64,000 nucleotides of DNA from Massilia sp. MS-15. GTDB taxonomy: Bacteria > Pseudomonadota > Gammaproteobacteria > Burkholderiales > Burkholderiaceae_D. The notes beneath the pieces are model-generated. The model made no database searches. It had not been told where the DNA came from and saw only the letters and a list, made by a program, of their open reading frames with translations. The first letter of the stretch is position 1; each line of letters opens with the position of its first letter. Below are positions 27,309 through 35,794 of the stretch, piece by piece. The stretch is taken from assembly GCF_020176695.1 (NCBI RefSeq), contig NZ_JAIWIA010000030.1, positions 62,001 through 126,000 of the forward strand, in the 5' to 3' direction. The position numbers and the translations under genes are program-made.

Positions 27309-27818
27309 TCAGCGCATTGACTGAAGCTTCAGCTCCCAGTAGCCCACGTCGAGCCATTGTCCGAACTTCCTGCCCACTTCGCTGAAATGGGCAACCTTGG
27401 AGAAGCCCAGTGCCTCGTGCAGGCCGATGCTGGCTTCGTTCGGCAGTGCGATACCGCCGATGACGAGATGGAGTTCGCGCTTGCGCAGCTCGTCCAGCAG
27501 TGCGCCGTAGAGCACACGTCCGAACCCATGGCCAGCGGCCTGTTGGTCCAGGTAGACGGTACTCTCGACCGAGTGACGGTAGGCTGAACGCGCCCGCCAC
27601 TTCGTAGCATAGGCGTAGCCACGCACGGCGCCGTCGATCTCCAGGACCAGCCAGGGCAGGCTGGCGGCGCCGACCTCCGCAATGCGCTGCGCCATGTCCT
27701 GTTCTCCGACAGCTTCTTCTTCAAACGTGATCGTCGTCGTGGCGACGTAGAGATTGTAGATGGCGCAGATGGAGGCGGCATCGGCGGCGCTTGCTAAACG
27801 GAGGCGGAAATTTTGCAT
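27309..27818 (-). CDS. GNAT N-acetyltransferase, phosphinothricin-acetyltransferase type
   Basis: A 169-residue GNAT enzyme, the size of the Pat/Bar/MddA group that acetylates phosphinothricin or methionine sulfoximine. The N-terminus RLASAADAASICAIYNLYV and the TITFEEE segment are typical; the acetyl-CoA site is QQAAGHGFGRVLYGALLDEL, followed by GGIALPNEASIGLHEALGF. The start ATG 27818 gives MQNFRLRLASAADA. The true substrate is unknown. Its 3' end is adjacent to the IS66 remnant. Confidence 0.85.
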   Translation of the reverse strand: MQNFRLRLASAADAASICAIYNLYVATTTITFEEEAVGEQDMAQRIAEVGAASLPWLVLEIDGAVRGYAYATKWRARSAYRHSVESTVYLDQQAAGHGFGRVLYGALLDELRKRELHLVIGGIALPNEASIGLHEALGFSKVAHFSEVGRKFGQWLDVGYWELKLQSMR

Positions 27819-27885
27819 GGCATTATCAAAGGGGTAGGGATATATCCTCCGGAAAGCTGTCGACCCCGGCTTCATGTCCCGTGTC

Positions 27886-28707
27886 TCATCGTCCCTGCAC
27901 GAAGCCGCAATACGTGCCGATCGCTTCCTCGCTGCGCAAGGCGTTATTATGCCCGGCCTTCTCGAGAATGAGCAGGCGCTTGTCCCGCCCCGGAATCGCA
28001 TCGAACACGGCCTTGCCCATCCAGGCCGGCGTCATCTCGTCCTTGCCCGCGGCAATCACCAGCGTGGGCGAGCGCACACCGCTGGCAGCGATGCGGTTGT
28101 CGACCTGCCGCAGCGACGCGTCCATCTCGATCCGCACGAAAGGCCGGGCATACCAGGGCATCTTCGCGTCCACCAGTTCGGTGGCGCTGGTGGCCGTGGT
28201 TTCCAGCACCGTCCCCAGCACCGGCCGCGCCTGCGCCACGTAGGCGGCCATGAAGCTGCCCAGCGACTGCCCATGCACGATCACGCGGCCCGGGTAGCGC
28301 GCATTCAGGCTGTCGAACAGGGACAGCGCATCGGCCTTCATGTTTTCCACGGTGGGCGCGCCGCCGCTGCGCCCGTAGCCGCGGTAATCGAAGACGGCCA
28401 CGTTGGTGCGGCAGGAACCCAGTGTCGCCAGCAGCGTGTCCGCGTGCCGGTCCAGGTGGAACATGTTGCCGCCGAAGTAGAGCACGGTGTTGCGGGCGTC
28501 CAGCCGCTCGGCCAGGATCCCGTTCAGCAGCACGCCATCCTGCGCGACGACCGACAGATCGCGCACGGCTTCACCCGCAAAGCGTTTTTCGAGCACCGTG
28601 CCCGGCGGATCAGGCCGGATGAAATGGCGTTCTGTAACGCGCATCTGGGTACATCCAGCCAGCGCGGCACAGGCCAGCAGGGAAAGGGCAAGGCAAGGAT
28701 GATGCAT
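27886..28707 (-). CDS. Alpha/beta-hydrolase family lipoprotein
   Basis: A 273-residue alpha/beta hydrolase with a lipoprotein signal ending in LAGC (residues 16-19). The triad is visible: nucleophile Ser in VHGQSLGSFMA (GxSxG), Asp in AAGKDEMTPAWMG and His in EKAGHNNAL. The oxyanion region is TVLYFGGNMF. This matches the YfhR/Bem46-like group of surface or periplasmic hydrolases with unknown substrate. The ATG is preceded by AGGAGA. A minus-strand promoter lies at 28720-28747. Confidence 0.83.
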   Translation of the reverse strand: MHHPCLALSLLACAALAGCTQMRVTERHFIRPDPPGTVLEKRFAGEAVRDLSVVAQDGVLLNGILAERLDARNTVLYFGGNMFHLDRHADTLLATLGSCRTNVAVFDYRGYGRSGGAPTVENMKADALSLFDSLNARYPGRVIVHGQSLGSFMAAYVAQARPVLGTVLETTATSATELVDAKMPWYARPFVRIEMDASLRQVDNRIAASGVRSPTLVIAAGKDEMTPAWMGKAVFDAIPGRDKRLLILEKAGHNNALRSEEAIGTYCGFVQGR

Positions 28708-28719
28708 GGGATCTCCTGG

Positions 28720-28747
28720 GATATACTGATCGTAAATAAATAATCAA
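28720..28747 (-). promoter_or_regulatory. Promoter of the alpha/beta-hydrolase lipoprotein gene
   Basis: On the minus strand, TTGATT (28742-28747) and TATATC (28720-28725) are separated by 16 bases, just upstream of AGGAGA and the ATG at 28707. The AT-rich block it occupies is shared with the divergent DUF2975 gene. Confidence 0.5.
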
Positions 28748-28753
28748 TTAACT

Positions 28754-28785
28754 TTAAACGATAATAAATTAATGTTAAACGATAA
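28754..28785 (+). promoter_or_regulatory. Operator-like direct repeats overlapping the DUF2975 start
   Basis: TTAAACGATAA occurs at 28754-28764 and 28775-28785, 21 bases apart (two helical turns). The second copy covers the first codons of the DUF2975 gene. This is the layout of a repressor site; the Xre-type regulator encoded two genes on (29323) is the obvious candidate. GATAAT at 28760-28765 may be the -10 box. Confidence 0.55.
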
Positions 28786-29323
28786 GTCAATCCACCGTTT
28801 GAGCTATCTTGCGCGGGTCCTCGCCGTGGTGCTGGGCCTGATGCAGCTGGCTTATTTTCTGCTGTCCTGGTTTCCGCCCGTGTCGCTGCACGCCGGTTCC
28901 GTGGCCATGGCCTTCTATCCGCGCGGCATGGAAGCAGGCGCGGTGGCCAGCCTGGCGCCGGCGCTGCGCTGGACCGGCGCCGCACTCGCACTGCCTGCGC
29001 TGCTCGCACTCGGCTACGCGCTGCTGCGCCTGGACCGCATGCTCGGCGCCTGCGTCCAGGGCCGGATGTTCGCGCTGGCCACGATCGGCCACATGAAGGC
29101 TTTCACCGGCGCCATCCTGGCGACCCTGGTGCTGACCATCTTCGAGCCCCTGTTGCGCGCCGCGGCCTGGCGTTTCGCGATGGACAGCAGCCCCCAGCAT
29201 TTCAGCATCGGCGTCTCGTCCGAAGAATGGATGCTGGTGCTGATGTGCGTGCTGTTCTTCGTGCTCGCCTCCCTGATGCACGAAGCGCGCCGGATCGCCG
29301 AGGACAACGAGGGCTTCGTCTGA
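28772..29323 (+). CDS. DUF2975 family membrane protein
   Basis: A 183-residue protein with four predicted transmembrane helices (about 13-33, 68-88, 106-128, 153-172). DUF2975 proteins are typically encoded next to a small YozG-type Cro/C1 regulator, as here, where the next ATG overlaps this stop (TGATG). No Shine-Dalgarno sequence precedes ATG 28772; a GATAAT box seven bases upstream suggests leaderless translation, or the real start may be further in. The function of the family is not established. Confidence 0.82.
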   Translation: MLNDKSIHRLSYLARVLAVVLGLMQLAYFLLSWFPPVSLHAGSVAMAFYPRGMEAGAVASLAPALRWTGAALALPALLALGYALLRLDRMLGACVQGRMFALATIGHMKAFTGAILATLVLTIFEPLLRAAAWRFAMDSSPQHFSIGVSSEEWMLVLMCVLFFVLASLMHEARRIAEDNEGFV

Positions 29324-29559
29324 TGGCGATCGTGCTGCACCTGGACGTGATGCTGGCCCAGCGCAAGGTCAAATCGAAGGAGCTGGCCCAGTACGTCGGC
29401 ATCACGGAGCAGAATCTCAGCCTGCTGAAATCCGGCAAGGTGAAAGGCATCCGTTTTTCGACGCTGGAAAAGATCTGCGAACGCCTCGATTGCCAGCCCG
29501 GCGACATCATTCGCTACGTGCCCGGCGCCCCCCTTGCCGACGATGACGGCGAGCCCTGA
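29323..29559 (+). CDS. Xre/Cro-C1 family (YozG-like) transcriptional regulator
   Basis: A 78-residue single-domain helix-turn-helix protein. VMLAQRKVKSKELAQYVGI and TEQNLSLLKSGKVKGIRF form the HTH, followed by TLEKICERLDCQPGDI, the usual helix 5. The start overlaps the DUF2975 stop, so they are translationally coupled. It probably controls its own operon through the repeats at 28754-28785, and perhaps the metallo-beta-lactamase gene 31 bases downstream. Confidence 0.88.
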   Translation: MAIVLHLDVMLAQRKVKSKELAQYVGITEQNLSLLKSGKVKGIRFSTLEKICERLDCQPGDIIRYVPGAPLADDDGEP

Positions 29560-29590
29560 ACCATTTTTCCACGACCCAGCGGAGAACCGC

Positions 29591-30505
29591 ATGCCCTTCC
29601 AGACCTTGAGCCTCCTGGGCGCCGCACTGGCGCTGTCTACGTCCCCTGCCGCGCTGGCGCAGGACGCCATCGACTGCTCGCAGTGCGCCGAGTGGAACCA
29701 GCCGGCGAAGCCCTTCAATATCCACGGCAACGCCTGGTACGTGGGCACCGCCGGCCTGTCCGCCGTCCTGGTCACCGGTCCGCAGGGCCACGTCCTGCTC
29801 GATGGCGCGCTGCCGCAGTCGGCGCCGCTGATCCGGAAGAACATCGAAGCCCTCGGTTTCAGGATGCAGGACGTGAAGCTGATCCTGAACTCGCACGCCC
29901 ATTTCGACCATGCCGGCGGCATCGCCGCGCTGCAGAAGGCGAGCGGGGCGACCGTGGCCCACAGTCCGCATGGCGCGCAGGTGCTGCGCGACGGTACCCC
30001 CGGCACCGACGATCCGCAGTACGACCCGAAGGAGCGCTTTTATATTCCCAGGGTCGAGAAGGTGAGGGAAGTGGCCGACGGCGAAACCCTGGCGGTCGGC
30101 CCGCTGCGCTTCACCGTGCACTACAGCCCCGGCCACACGCCGGGCGGCACCACCTGGACCTGGCAATCCTGCGAAGGCGGCAAGTGCCTGGACATGGTGT
30201 ATGCCGACAGCCTGACCGCGGTCTCCACCGATGGCTTCCACTACACCGGGGGTGCCGGCTATCCGGACCGCTCGGCGAGCTTTCGCAAGACCATCGACCG
30301 CATCGCCAGCCTGAAGTGCGACATCGTCATCGCCGCCCACCCGGGCTTCAGCGACGTCTTCGGCAAGGCGGCGGCGAAAAGCGCCCAGGTCAATCCCTTC
30401 ATCGACCCGGATGGCTGCCGCAAGCTGGCCGCCGGGGCAGGGCGCAATCTGGAAGCGCGCCTGCAGCGCGAACGTACGGAAAAGGCCGCGGCCGGCGGCC
30501 GCTGA
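29591..30505 (+). CDS. Subclass B3 metallo-beta-lactamase
   Basis: A 304-residue periplasmic MBL-fold enzyme with signal peptide MPFQTLSLLGAALALSTSPA. Zinc ligands of subclass B3 are all present: HAHFDH (His116, His118, Asp120, His121 by BBL numbering), His196 in YSPGHTPGGT and His263 in IAAHPGFSD. The length and the WNQPAKPF and GTAGLSAVLV segments fit chromosomal B3 enzymes of Massilia and Janthinobacterium (THIN-B type). It likely hydrolyses beta-lactams including carbapenems, but activity was not tested. GGAGA precedes the ATG. It follows the DUF2975-Xre pair on the same strand, so co-transcription is possible. Confidence 0.87.
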   Translation: MPFQTLSLLGAALALSTSPAALAQDAIDCSQCAEWNQPAKPFNIHGNAWYVGTAGLSAVLVTGPQGHVLLDGALPQSAPLIRKNIEALGFRMQDVKLILNSHAHFDHAGGIAALQKASGATVAHSPHGAQVLRDGTPGTDDPQYDPKERFYIPRVEKVREVADGETLAVGPLRFTVHYSPGHTPGGTTWTWQSCEGGKCLDMVYADSLTAVSTDGFHYTGGAGYPDRSASFRKTIDRIASLKCDIVIAAHPGFSDVFGKAAAKSAQVNPFIDPDGCRKLAAGAGRNLEARLQRERTEKAAAGGR

Positions 30506-30568
30506 GGCGGTGCGGCAGGCGGCGATTGCTGCCATACTGTCGGCCTCTTGTTCGCAAGCGCTGACAGC

Positions 30569-31423
30569 ATGGCCACCGACACCCGCATCGCCGCACTCCA
30601 CATCTATCCGATCAAATCCTGCGCCGGCATCGCGGTGCCGGAGGCCGCCTTCCACGTCTCCGGCCTGGTGGCCGGGGGCGTGCACGACCGCGAATGGATG
30701 CTGGTCACGCGCGAGGGTCAGTTCCTGACCCAGCGCGAGTATCCGCGCATGGCCTGCATTACGCCGCGCATCGATGGCGACGCCGTCGAGGTCAGCGCGC
30801 CTGGCATGCCGCCGCTGCGCCTGCCGCTCGCGCACGATGCGCTGGCGGCAAGCATGACGGTGCAGGTCTGGGATAGCAGCGTGCCAGCCGCCGACTGCGG
30901 CGACGCGGCGGCGGCCTGGTTCGCCGATGTGCTCCAGGCGCCGTGTCGCCTGGTGCGCTTCCGCCCCGACGTGCGGCGCCCGACCAGCATCAAATGGACG
31001 GGCGGCGTGCCGGCCGAGACCCGCTTCGCCGACGGCTACCCGGTCCTGCTGATCGGCCAGGCCTCGCTCGACGACCTCAATGCGAAACTCGCGCTGGCCG
31101 GGCGCGCCCCGCTGCCGATGGACCGCTTCCGCCCGAACCTGGTCGTGAGCGGCCTGGACGCCTTCGAGGAAGACTACCTGGCCTCGCTCTCGGACGGCGG
31201 TGTCGCGCTGCGTCCCGTGAAACCCTGCGCGCGCTGCCCGATCCCGGCCATCGACCAGGCCACCGGCATTCCCGGCCCCGATCCGCTCGACATCCTGCAG
31301 GCCTACCGCGCCAACCCGCGCATGGAAGGCGCGGTCTGCATGGGCATGAACTGCATCGTCACGGCCGGGGCGGGCGGGACGCTGCGCGTCGACCAGCAAC
31401 TCGACGCCGCCATTGCATTTTGA
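30569..31423 (+). CDS. MOSC domain protein (YcbX-like)
   Basis: A 284-residue protein with an N-terminal MOSC_N beta-barrel domain (ALHIYPIKSCAGIAV, GGVHDREWMLV) and a C-terminal MOSC domain with the conserved Cys in RPVKPCARCPIPAID that binds molybdenum cofactor. YcbX-type proteins reduce N-hydroxylated compounds such as 6-hydroxylaminopurine. It lacks the C-terminal 2Fe-2S ferredoxin domain of full-length YcbX. The start ATG 30569 follows 63 bases after the metallo-beta-lactamase stop. Partner reductase unknown. Confidence 0.87.
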   Translation: MATDTRIAALHIYPIKSCAGIAVPEAAFHVSGLVAGGVHDREWMLVTREGQFLTQREYPRMACITPRIDGDAVEVSAPGMPPLRLPLAHDALAASMTVQVWDSSVPAADCGDAAAAWFADVLQAPCRLVRFRPDVRRPTSIKWTGGVPAETRFADGYPVLLIGQASLDDLNAKLALAGRAPLPMDRFRPNLVVSGLDAFEEDYLASLSDGGVALRPVKPCARCPIPAIDQATGIPGPDPLDILQAYRANPRMEGAVCMGMNCIVTAGAGGTLRVDQQLDAAIAF

Positions 31424-31557
31424 CGCGATCCTGACCAGCCTCCGGAAGGGAGAAGCGGCGGCTTCAGTGTCGCGAAAACGCCCTTGCGGGGTGATTTTTC
31501 GTTTCCAAGCCCGGAAAGATGGCGTAATGTTACGGCTATTGCTGAAAGGAATTTTCA

Positions 31558-32676
31558 ATGCACGAGCCGGATGCGCTGACGCGAGAACTGATGCTGGAGA
31601 ACGAGACCCTGCGTTCCCGCATGGCGTACCTGCTCGAACAGGCCGAGCGCAACCACTCGATCATGACGCGGCACCAGGCTTTCGACCTGCAGATCGTGGG
31701 CGCCAGCTCGTTCCAGGAACTGGTCTCGACCATCTTCGGCACCCTGCCCATCATCTCGGAACTGGACACGGTGACCCTGTCGCTGGTGGACCCGGACGCC
31801 GACATCTATACCGTGATGCACAAGCTGGGCGTGGACTACGAAGGCCTGCCCAACCTGCTGTTCTGCGAGCAGGCCGCCGAACTCGGTTTCAAGGCGCCGG
31901 AAGGACGCGTGCCGCGGCCGCTGCTGGGGCCCTATGCGCCGTCGCGCCACGGGGCGATGTTCCCGCATCCGCCCAAGGGGCTGCAGAGCGTGGCCCTGGT
32001 GCCGCTGCTGCGCAATACCCGCCTGATCGGCAGCCTGAACCTGGGCAGCGCCGACCCGAACCGCTTCACGCCGGCGCTCGGTACCGACTTCATCGAGCAC
32101 ATGGGATCGATCGTCGCGATCTGCCTCGAGAACGTCATCAGCAACGAGATGCTCAAGTTCATCGGCCTGACCGATTCGCTCACCGGCGTCTATAACCGCC
32201 GCTACATCGACCGCCGCCTGGTCGAAGAGATCGCGCGCGCGCGCCGTCAGGGCTACCGCATCTCCTGCATGTACATCGACATCGACCACTTCAAGCAGGT
32301 CAACGACAGCGTGGGACACCAGGGCGGCGACGACGTGCTGCGCGAAGTGGCCCAGCGCATCAAGGCCGAGCTGCGCATGTCGGATGCGCTCGGACGTTTC
32401 GGCGGCGAGGAGTTCGTGGTGCTGCTGATCGATGCCGACCTGGAAAGCGCCAGCACGGTGGCGCAGCGCATCCGCGCCAGCGTGGCGGCGGCGCCGGTGG
32501 ACATCAGCGGCGGCGACCGGGTCGGTGTGACGGTGTCGATCGGGGTGGCGACGCTCGACGATTTCGAGCGCGACCATGCGATCGAGGGCGTGGCGCAGGA
32601 CCTGGTGGCGCAGGCCGATACGGCGCTGTACCAGGCCAAGGCGAACGGGCGTAACCGGGTGGTGTCGCTGGCCTAG
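31558..32676 (+). CDS. Diguanylate cyclase with N-terminal DUF484/GAF-like sensor
   Basis: A 372-residue cytoplasmic protein. A coiled-coil start (LTRELMLENETLRSRMAYLLEQAER) leads into a GAF-like DUF484 domain (about 45-200), then a GGDEF domain from about 205 (LTDSLTGVYNRRYID, IDHFKQVNDSVGHQGGDDVL). The active site is GGEEF and the inhibitory I-site RxxD is present (RMSD, five residues upstream), so it should make cyclic di-GMP with product feedback. No membrane segment. The preceding 134 bases carry only a weak hairpin (around 31480) and the leader with AAAGGAA. Confidence 0.92.
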   Translation: MHEPDALTRELMLENETLRSRMAYLLEQAERNHSIMTRHQAFDLQIVGASSFQELVSTIFGTLPIISELDTVTLSLVDPDADIYTVMHKLGVDYEGLPNLLFCEQAAELGFKAPEGRVPRPLLGPYAPSRHGAMFPHPPKGLQSVALVPLLRNTRLIGSLNLGSADPNRFTPALGTDFIEHMGSIVAICLENVISNEMLKFIGLTDSLTGVYNRRYIDRRLVEEIARARRQGYRISCMYIDIDHFKQVNDSVGHQGGDDVLREVAQRIKAELRMSDALGRFGGEEFVVLLIDADLESASTVAQRIRASVAAAPVDISGGDRVGVTVSIGVATLDDFERDHAIEGVAQDLVAQADTALYQAKANGRNRVVSLA

Positions 32677-32692
32677 TCCGGACGCGCGGGCC

Positions 32693-34672
32693 CTACGACA
32701 GGCGGCTTTCGGCGCGGTCGACCGCTTCTCCCACGCCCCGCAGTACCAGCACGTCTCCCGCCAGCAGGAGCGTCGCCGGATCGAAGGACAGGCTCTGGCC
32801 ACCGCGCCTGAGCGTCGTCACCTCGGCGCCGGTGTCGCCCAGCGCCAGTTCGCCCAGCGCGCGGCCGATCGCCGCGGCACCCTCGCGCAGCGTCACCGAA
32901 TGCAGGCGCACGTGCGCATGCTCCGGGTCGTCGCTGACATCGCTCGCGCCATGGAAGTAGCCGCGCAGCGAAGCATAGCGCTCGTCGCGGGCCGCCTGCA
33001 CCCGGTGCACCACGCGGCGCAGCGGCACGCCCATCGTCACCAGCGCGTGCGACGCCAGCATCAGGGAACTCTCCAGCGCTTCCGGAACCACCTCGGTCGC
33101 GCCGGCTTTCTTGAGCACGTCGAGGTCGCGGTCGTCGTGGCTGCGCACGATGACGGCCAGGTTCGGCGCCAGTTCGTGCACCAGGTGCAGGACCTTCAGC
33201 GCCAGCCGGGTGTCGGCGAAGGTGATCACCAGCGCGCTGGCGCGGTGGATGCCGGCCGCGATCAGGCTTTCGCGGCGCGCGGCGTCGCCGTAGGACACGT
33301 TGGCGCCGGCGCTCTGCGCTTCCTGCACCCGCTCCGGATCCAGGTCGAGCGCGTACCAGGGCAGCTTTTCCTCGGACAGCAGGTTCGCCAGGCTCTGGCC
33401 GCTGCGGCCGAAACCGGCGACGATCACGTGCTTCTGGGTCTTCATGGTGCGGCTGGCGAGCTGGGTCAGCTGCAGCGACTGCATCATCCATTCGTTGGCC
33501 GCGACCTTCATCACGATGCGGTCCATGTTCTCGATCATGAAGGGCGCGAGCAGCATCGACAGCACCATCGAGGCCAGCACCAGCTGGATCAGGAACGGAT
33601 CGACCAGCTTCGAGCCCATGGCCAGGTTGAGCAGCACGAAGCCGAACTCGCCGGCCTGGGCCAACGCCAGGCCGGTGCGCATCGCCACCCCGTCCGACGA
33701 GCCGAAGGCCTTGGCGAGCAGCGCGATGATCGCGAACTTGAGCAGCACCGGGAAGATCACCAGCGCCAGCACCACCCACCAGTGCTGCAGCACCAGTCCG
33801 ACATTGAGCAGCATGCCGACCGTGATGAAGAACAGCCCGAGCAGCACGTCGCGGAAGGGCTTGATGTCTTCTTCCACCTGATGCTTGTACTGGGTCTCGG
33901 AGATCAGCATGCCGGCGACAAAGGCGCCGAGGGCCAGCGACAGGCCGGCCTGCTCGGTGACCCAGGCCAGGCCGAGCGTCACCAGGAGCAGGTTGAGCAT
34001 GAACAGCTCCTGCGAGCGGCGCTTGACCACCACCGTGAACCACTTGCGCATCAGCTTCTGGCCGAAGAACAGCAACAGGGCCAGCACCGCGGCCGCCTTC
34101 AGCGCCGCCCAGCCGAGCGTCACCGCCAGGTCTTCCGCGGGACGCGACAGCGAAGGAATCATGATCAGGAGCGGCACCACGGCCAGGTCCTGGAACAGCA
34201 GGATGCCGATGATGCGCCGTCCGTGCTCGCTTTCCAGTTCGAGCCGCTCGGTCAGCATCTTGACCACGATCGCGGTGGACGACATGGCGAGCGCGCCGCC
34301 AAGGGCGAACGCGGCCTGCCAGCTCACGTGCAGGGTCGGCGCCCACCAGGAGATGAACAGCCCGAAGCCCATCGCCGCCACGATGGTGAGCACCACCTGG
34401 GCCAGGCCGAGTCCGAACACGATGCGCCGCATCGACTTGAGCTGGGCCAGGGAGAATTCGAGCCCGATCGAGAACATCAGGAACACGACGCCGAATTCGG
34501 CCAGCGTATGGGTGGCGGGACTGTCGTCGGCCAGCGCCAGCGCATGGGGGCCGATCAGCACGCCGACGGCCAGGTAGCCGAGCATCGGCGGGAGCTGGAG
34601 CATCCGGAAGGCGACCACGCCGAGCACGGCGCAGCCCAGCAGGAGCAGGGTCAGTTCAAGTCCGGAATGCAT
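32693..34672 (-). CDS. CPA2-family cation/proton antiporter (KefB/KefC type)
   Basis: A 659-residue inner-membrane transporter. Twelve or so hydrophobic helices fill residues 1-385, with LAEFGVVFLMFSIGLEFS and ALGGALAMSSTAIVVKML as the typical CPA2 core, followed by an RCK/TrkA-N domain (HVIVAGFGRSGQSLANLL, nucleotide-binding G-x-G-x-x-G) and a TrkA-C domain at the end. This architecture matches glutathione-gated K+ efflux proteins. No KefF/KefG partner gene is adjacent. It is convergent with the diguanylate cyclase gene (16 bases apart) and divergent from kdsD. Confidence 0.92.
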   Translation of the reverse strand: MHSGLELTLLLLGCAVLGVVAFRMLQLPPMLGYLAVGVLIGPHALALADDSPATHTLAEFGVVFLMFSIGLEFSLAQLKSMRRIVFGLGLAQVVLTIVAAMGFGLFISWWAPTLHVSWQAAFALGGALAMSSTAIVVKMLTERLELESEHGRRIIGILLFQDLAVVPLLIMIPSLSRPAEDLAVTLGWAALKAAAVLALLLFFGQKLMRKWFTVVVKRRSQELFMLNLLLVTLGLAWVTEQAGLSLALGAFVAGMLISETQYKHQVEEDIKPFRDVLLGLFFITVGMLLNVGLVLQHWWVVLALVIFPVLLKFAIIALLAKAFGSSDGVAMRTGLALAQAGEFGFVLLNLAMGSKLVDPFLIQLVLASMVLSMLLAPFMIENMDRIVMKVAANEWMMQSLQLTQLASRTMKTQKHVIVAGFGRSGQSLANLLSEEKLPWYALDLDPERVQEAQSAGANVSYGDAARRESLIAAGIHRASALVITFADTRLALKVLHLVHELAPNLAVIVRSHDDRDLDVLKKAGATEVVPEALESSLMLASHALVTMGVPLRRVVHRVQAARDERYASLRGYFHGASDVSDDPEHAHVRLHSVTLREGAAAIGRALGELALGDTGAEVTTLRRGGQSLSFDPATLLLAGDVLVLRGVGEAVDRAESRLS

Positions 34673-34692
34673 TATCCCCAGTTAACTATTGG

Positions 34693-34716
34693 TTATCTTT
34701 GTCGTTATCTTTGTCG
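34693..34716. repeat. Tandem 12-bp repeat in the kef-kdsD intergenic region
   Basis: TTATCTTTGTCG is repeated twice in direct tandem, 20 bases upstream of the antiporter start on the minus strand and 55 bases upstream of the kdsD start. Position suggests an operator or a duplication within the divergent promoter region. Confidence 0.55.
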
Positions 34717-34730
34717 TGCTTTGTTACGAC

Positions 34731-34746
34731 TGGCAAGTTTTTTGCT
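34731..34746 (+). promoter_or_regulatory. Candidate sigma-54-type promoter before kdsD
   Basis: TGGCAAGTTTTTTGCT fits TGGCACR-N4-TTGCW with one mismatch (A for C). A sigma-70 -10-like TATACT at 34760-34765 overlaps the expected initiation region. Either could start the kdsD-lpt-rpoN operon; a sigma-54 site here would make rpoN feed back on its own operon. Confidence 0.35.
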
Positions 34747-34771
34747 TGGCCAATTCGTTTATACTGCCCAC

Positions 34772-35794
34772 ATGAGTGTAACCGATGAAAAAATAATGCT
34801 GAAAAGTTTTGACGAGGCCGCCGCGCGCCGCGCGCTCGAGCTGGGCCGCGAGACCCTCGCCATCGAAGCGGACGCCATCCAGGCGCTGCATGCGCGCCTG
34901 GGCGACGACGACCATTTCGTGCGCGCCGTTGCCCTGCTGTACGGCTGCACCGGCCGGGTGGTGGTCTCGGGCATGGGCAAGTCGGGCCACGTCGGGCGCA
35001 AGATCGCCGCCACCCTGGCCTCGACCGGCACGCCGGCCATGTTCGTGCATCCCGGCGAAGCCGCGCACGGCGACCTCGGCATGGTGACCTCGCACGACGT
35101 CTTCATCGCCATCTCGAATTCCGGAGAATCCTCCGAACTGCTGGAAATCCTGCCCGTCATCAAGCGCATGGGCACCCCGGTGATCTCGATGACGGGCAAG
35201 CCGCATTCGCGCCTGGCCAAGCTGTCCGAGATCCACCTCGACATCTCGGTGGCCAAGGAAGCCTGCACCCTGAACCTGGCGCCGACCACCAGCACCACCG
35301 TGACGCTGGCCATGGGCGACGCCCTGGCCGTGTCGCTGCTGGACGCGCGCGGATTCCGCGAGGAAGACTTTGCGATGTCGCACCCGGGCGGCGCCCTCGG
35401 CCGCCGCCTCCTGACCCACGTGCGCGACGTGATGCGCAGCGGCGACGCCGTGCCAAGCGTCTCGCCCGACACGCCGCTGACGCGCGCGCTGCTGGAGATC
35501 AGCCAGAAGGGCATGGGCATGACCGCCGTGGTCGACGACGAACGGCGCCCGGTCGGCGTGTTCACCGACGGCGACCTGCGCCGCCTGATCGAGCGCGTGA
35601 CCGACTTCTCGAACATCGCGATCCGCGACGTGATGCACGCGAACCCGCGCCGCATCCATCCGGAACAGCTGGCGGTGGACGCCGTCGCCGTGATGGAGGA
35701 ATTCCGCATCAACCAGATGCTGGTGGTGGACCATGACGAGCGCCTGGTGGGCGCGCTGCACATCCACGACCTGACCCGCGCCAAGGTGATCTGA
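34772..35794 (+). CDS. kdsD: D-arabinose 5-phosphate isomerase KdsD
   Basis: Converts ribulose 5-phosphate to arabinose 5-phosphate, the first step to KDO. The 340-residue protein has a SIS domain (VVVSGMGKSGHVGRKIAATL, ISNSGESSELLEIL) and two CBS domains at the C-terminus (VMRSGDAVPSV, VMHANPRRIHPEQL). It is first in kdsD-kdsC-lptC-lptA-lptB-rpoN-hpf; its stop overlaps the kdsC start (TGATG). The ATG has little Shine-Dalgarno similarity. Confidence 0.95.
   Translation: MSVTDEKIMLKSFDEAAARRALELGRETLAIEADAIQALHARLGDDDHFVRAVALLYGCTGRVVVSGMGKSGHVGRKIAATLASTGTPAMFVHPGEAAHGDLGMVTSHDVFIAISNSGESSELLEILPVIKRMGTPVISMTGKPHSRLAKLSEIHLDISVAKEACTLNLAPTTSTTVTLAMGDALAVSLLDARGFREEDFAMSHPGGALGRRLLTHVRDVMRSGDAVPSVSPDTPLTRALLEISQKGMGMTAVVDDERRPVGVFTDGDLRRLIERVTDFSNIAIRDVMHANPRRIHPEQLAVDAVAVMEEFRINQMLVVDHDERLVGALHIHDLTRAKVI

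Noticed and set aside
32576..34771. Long plus-strand frame running from the diguanylate cyclase into kdsD
   Set aside because: It overlaps the antiporter gene on the opposite strand and has a Gln/His-rich composition. The kdsD start at 34772 is fixed by the conserved N-terminus.
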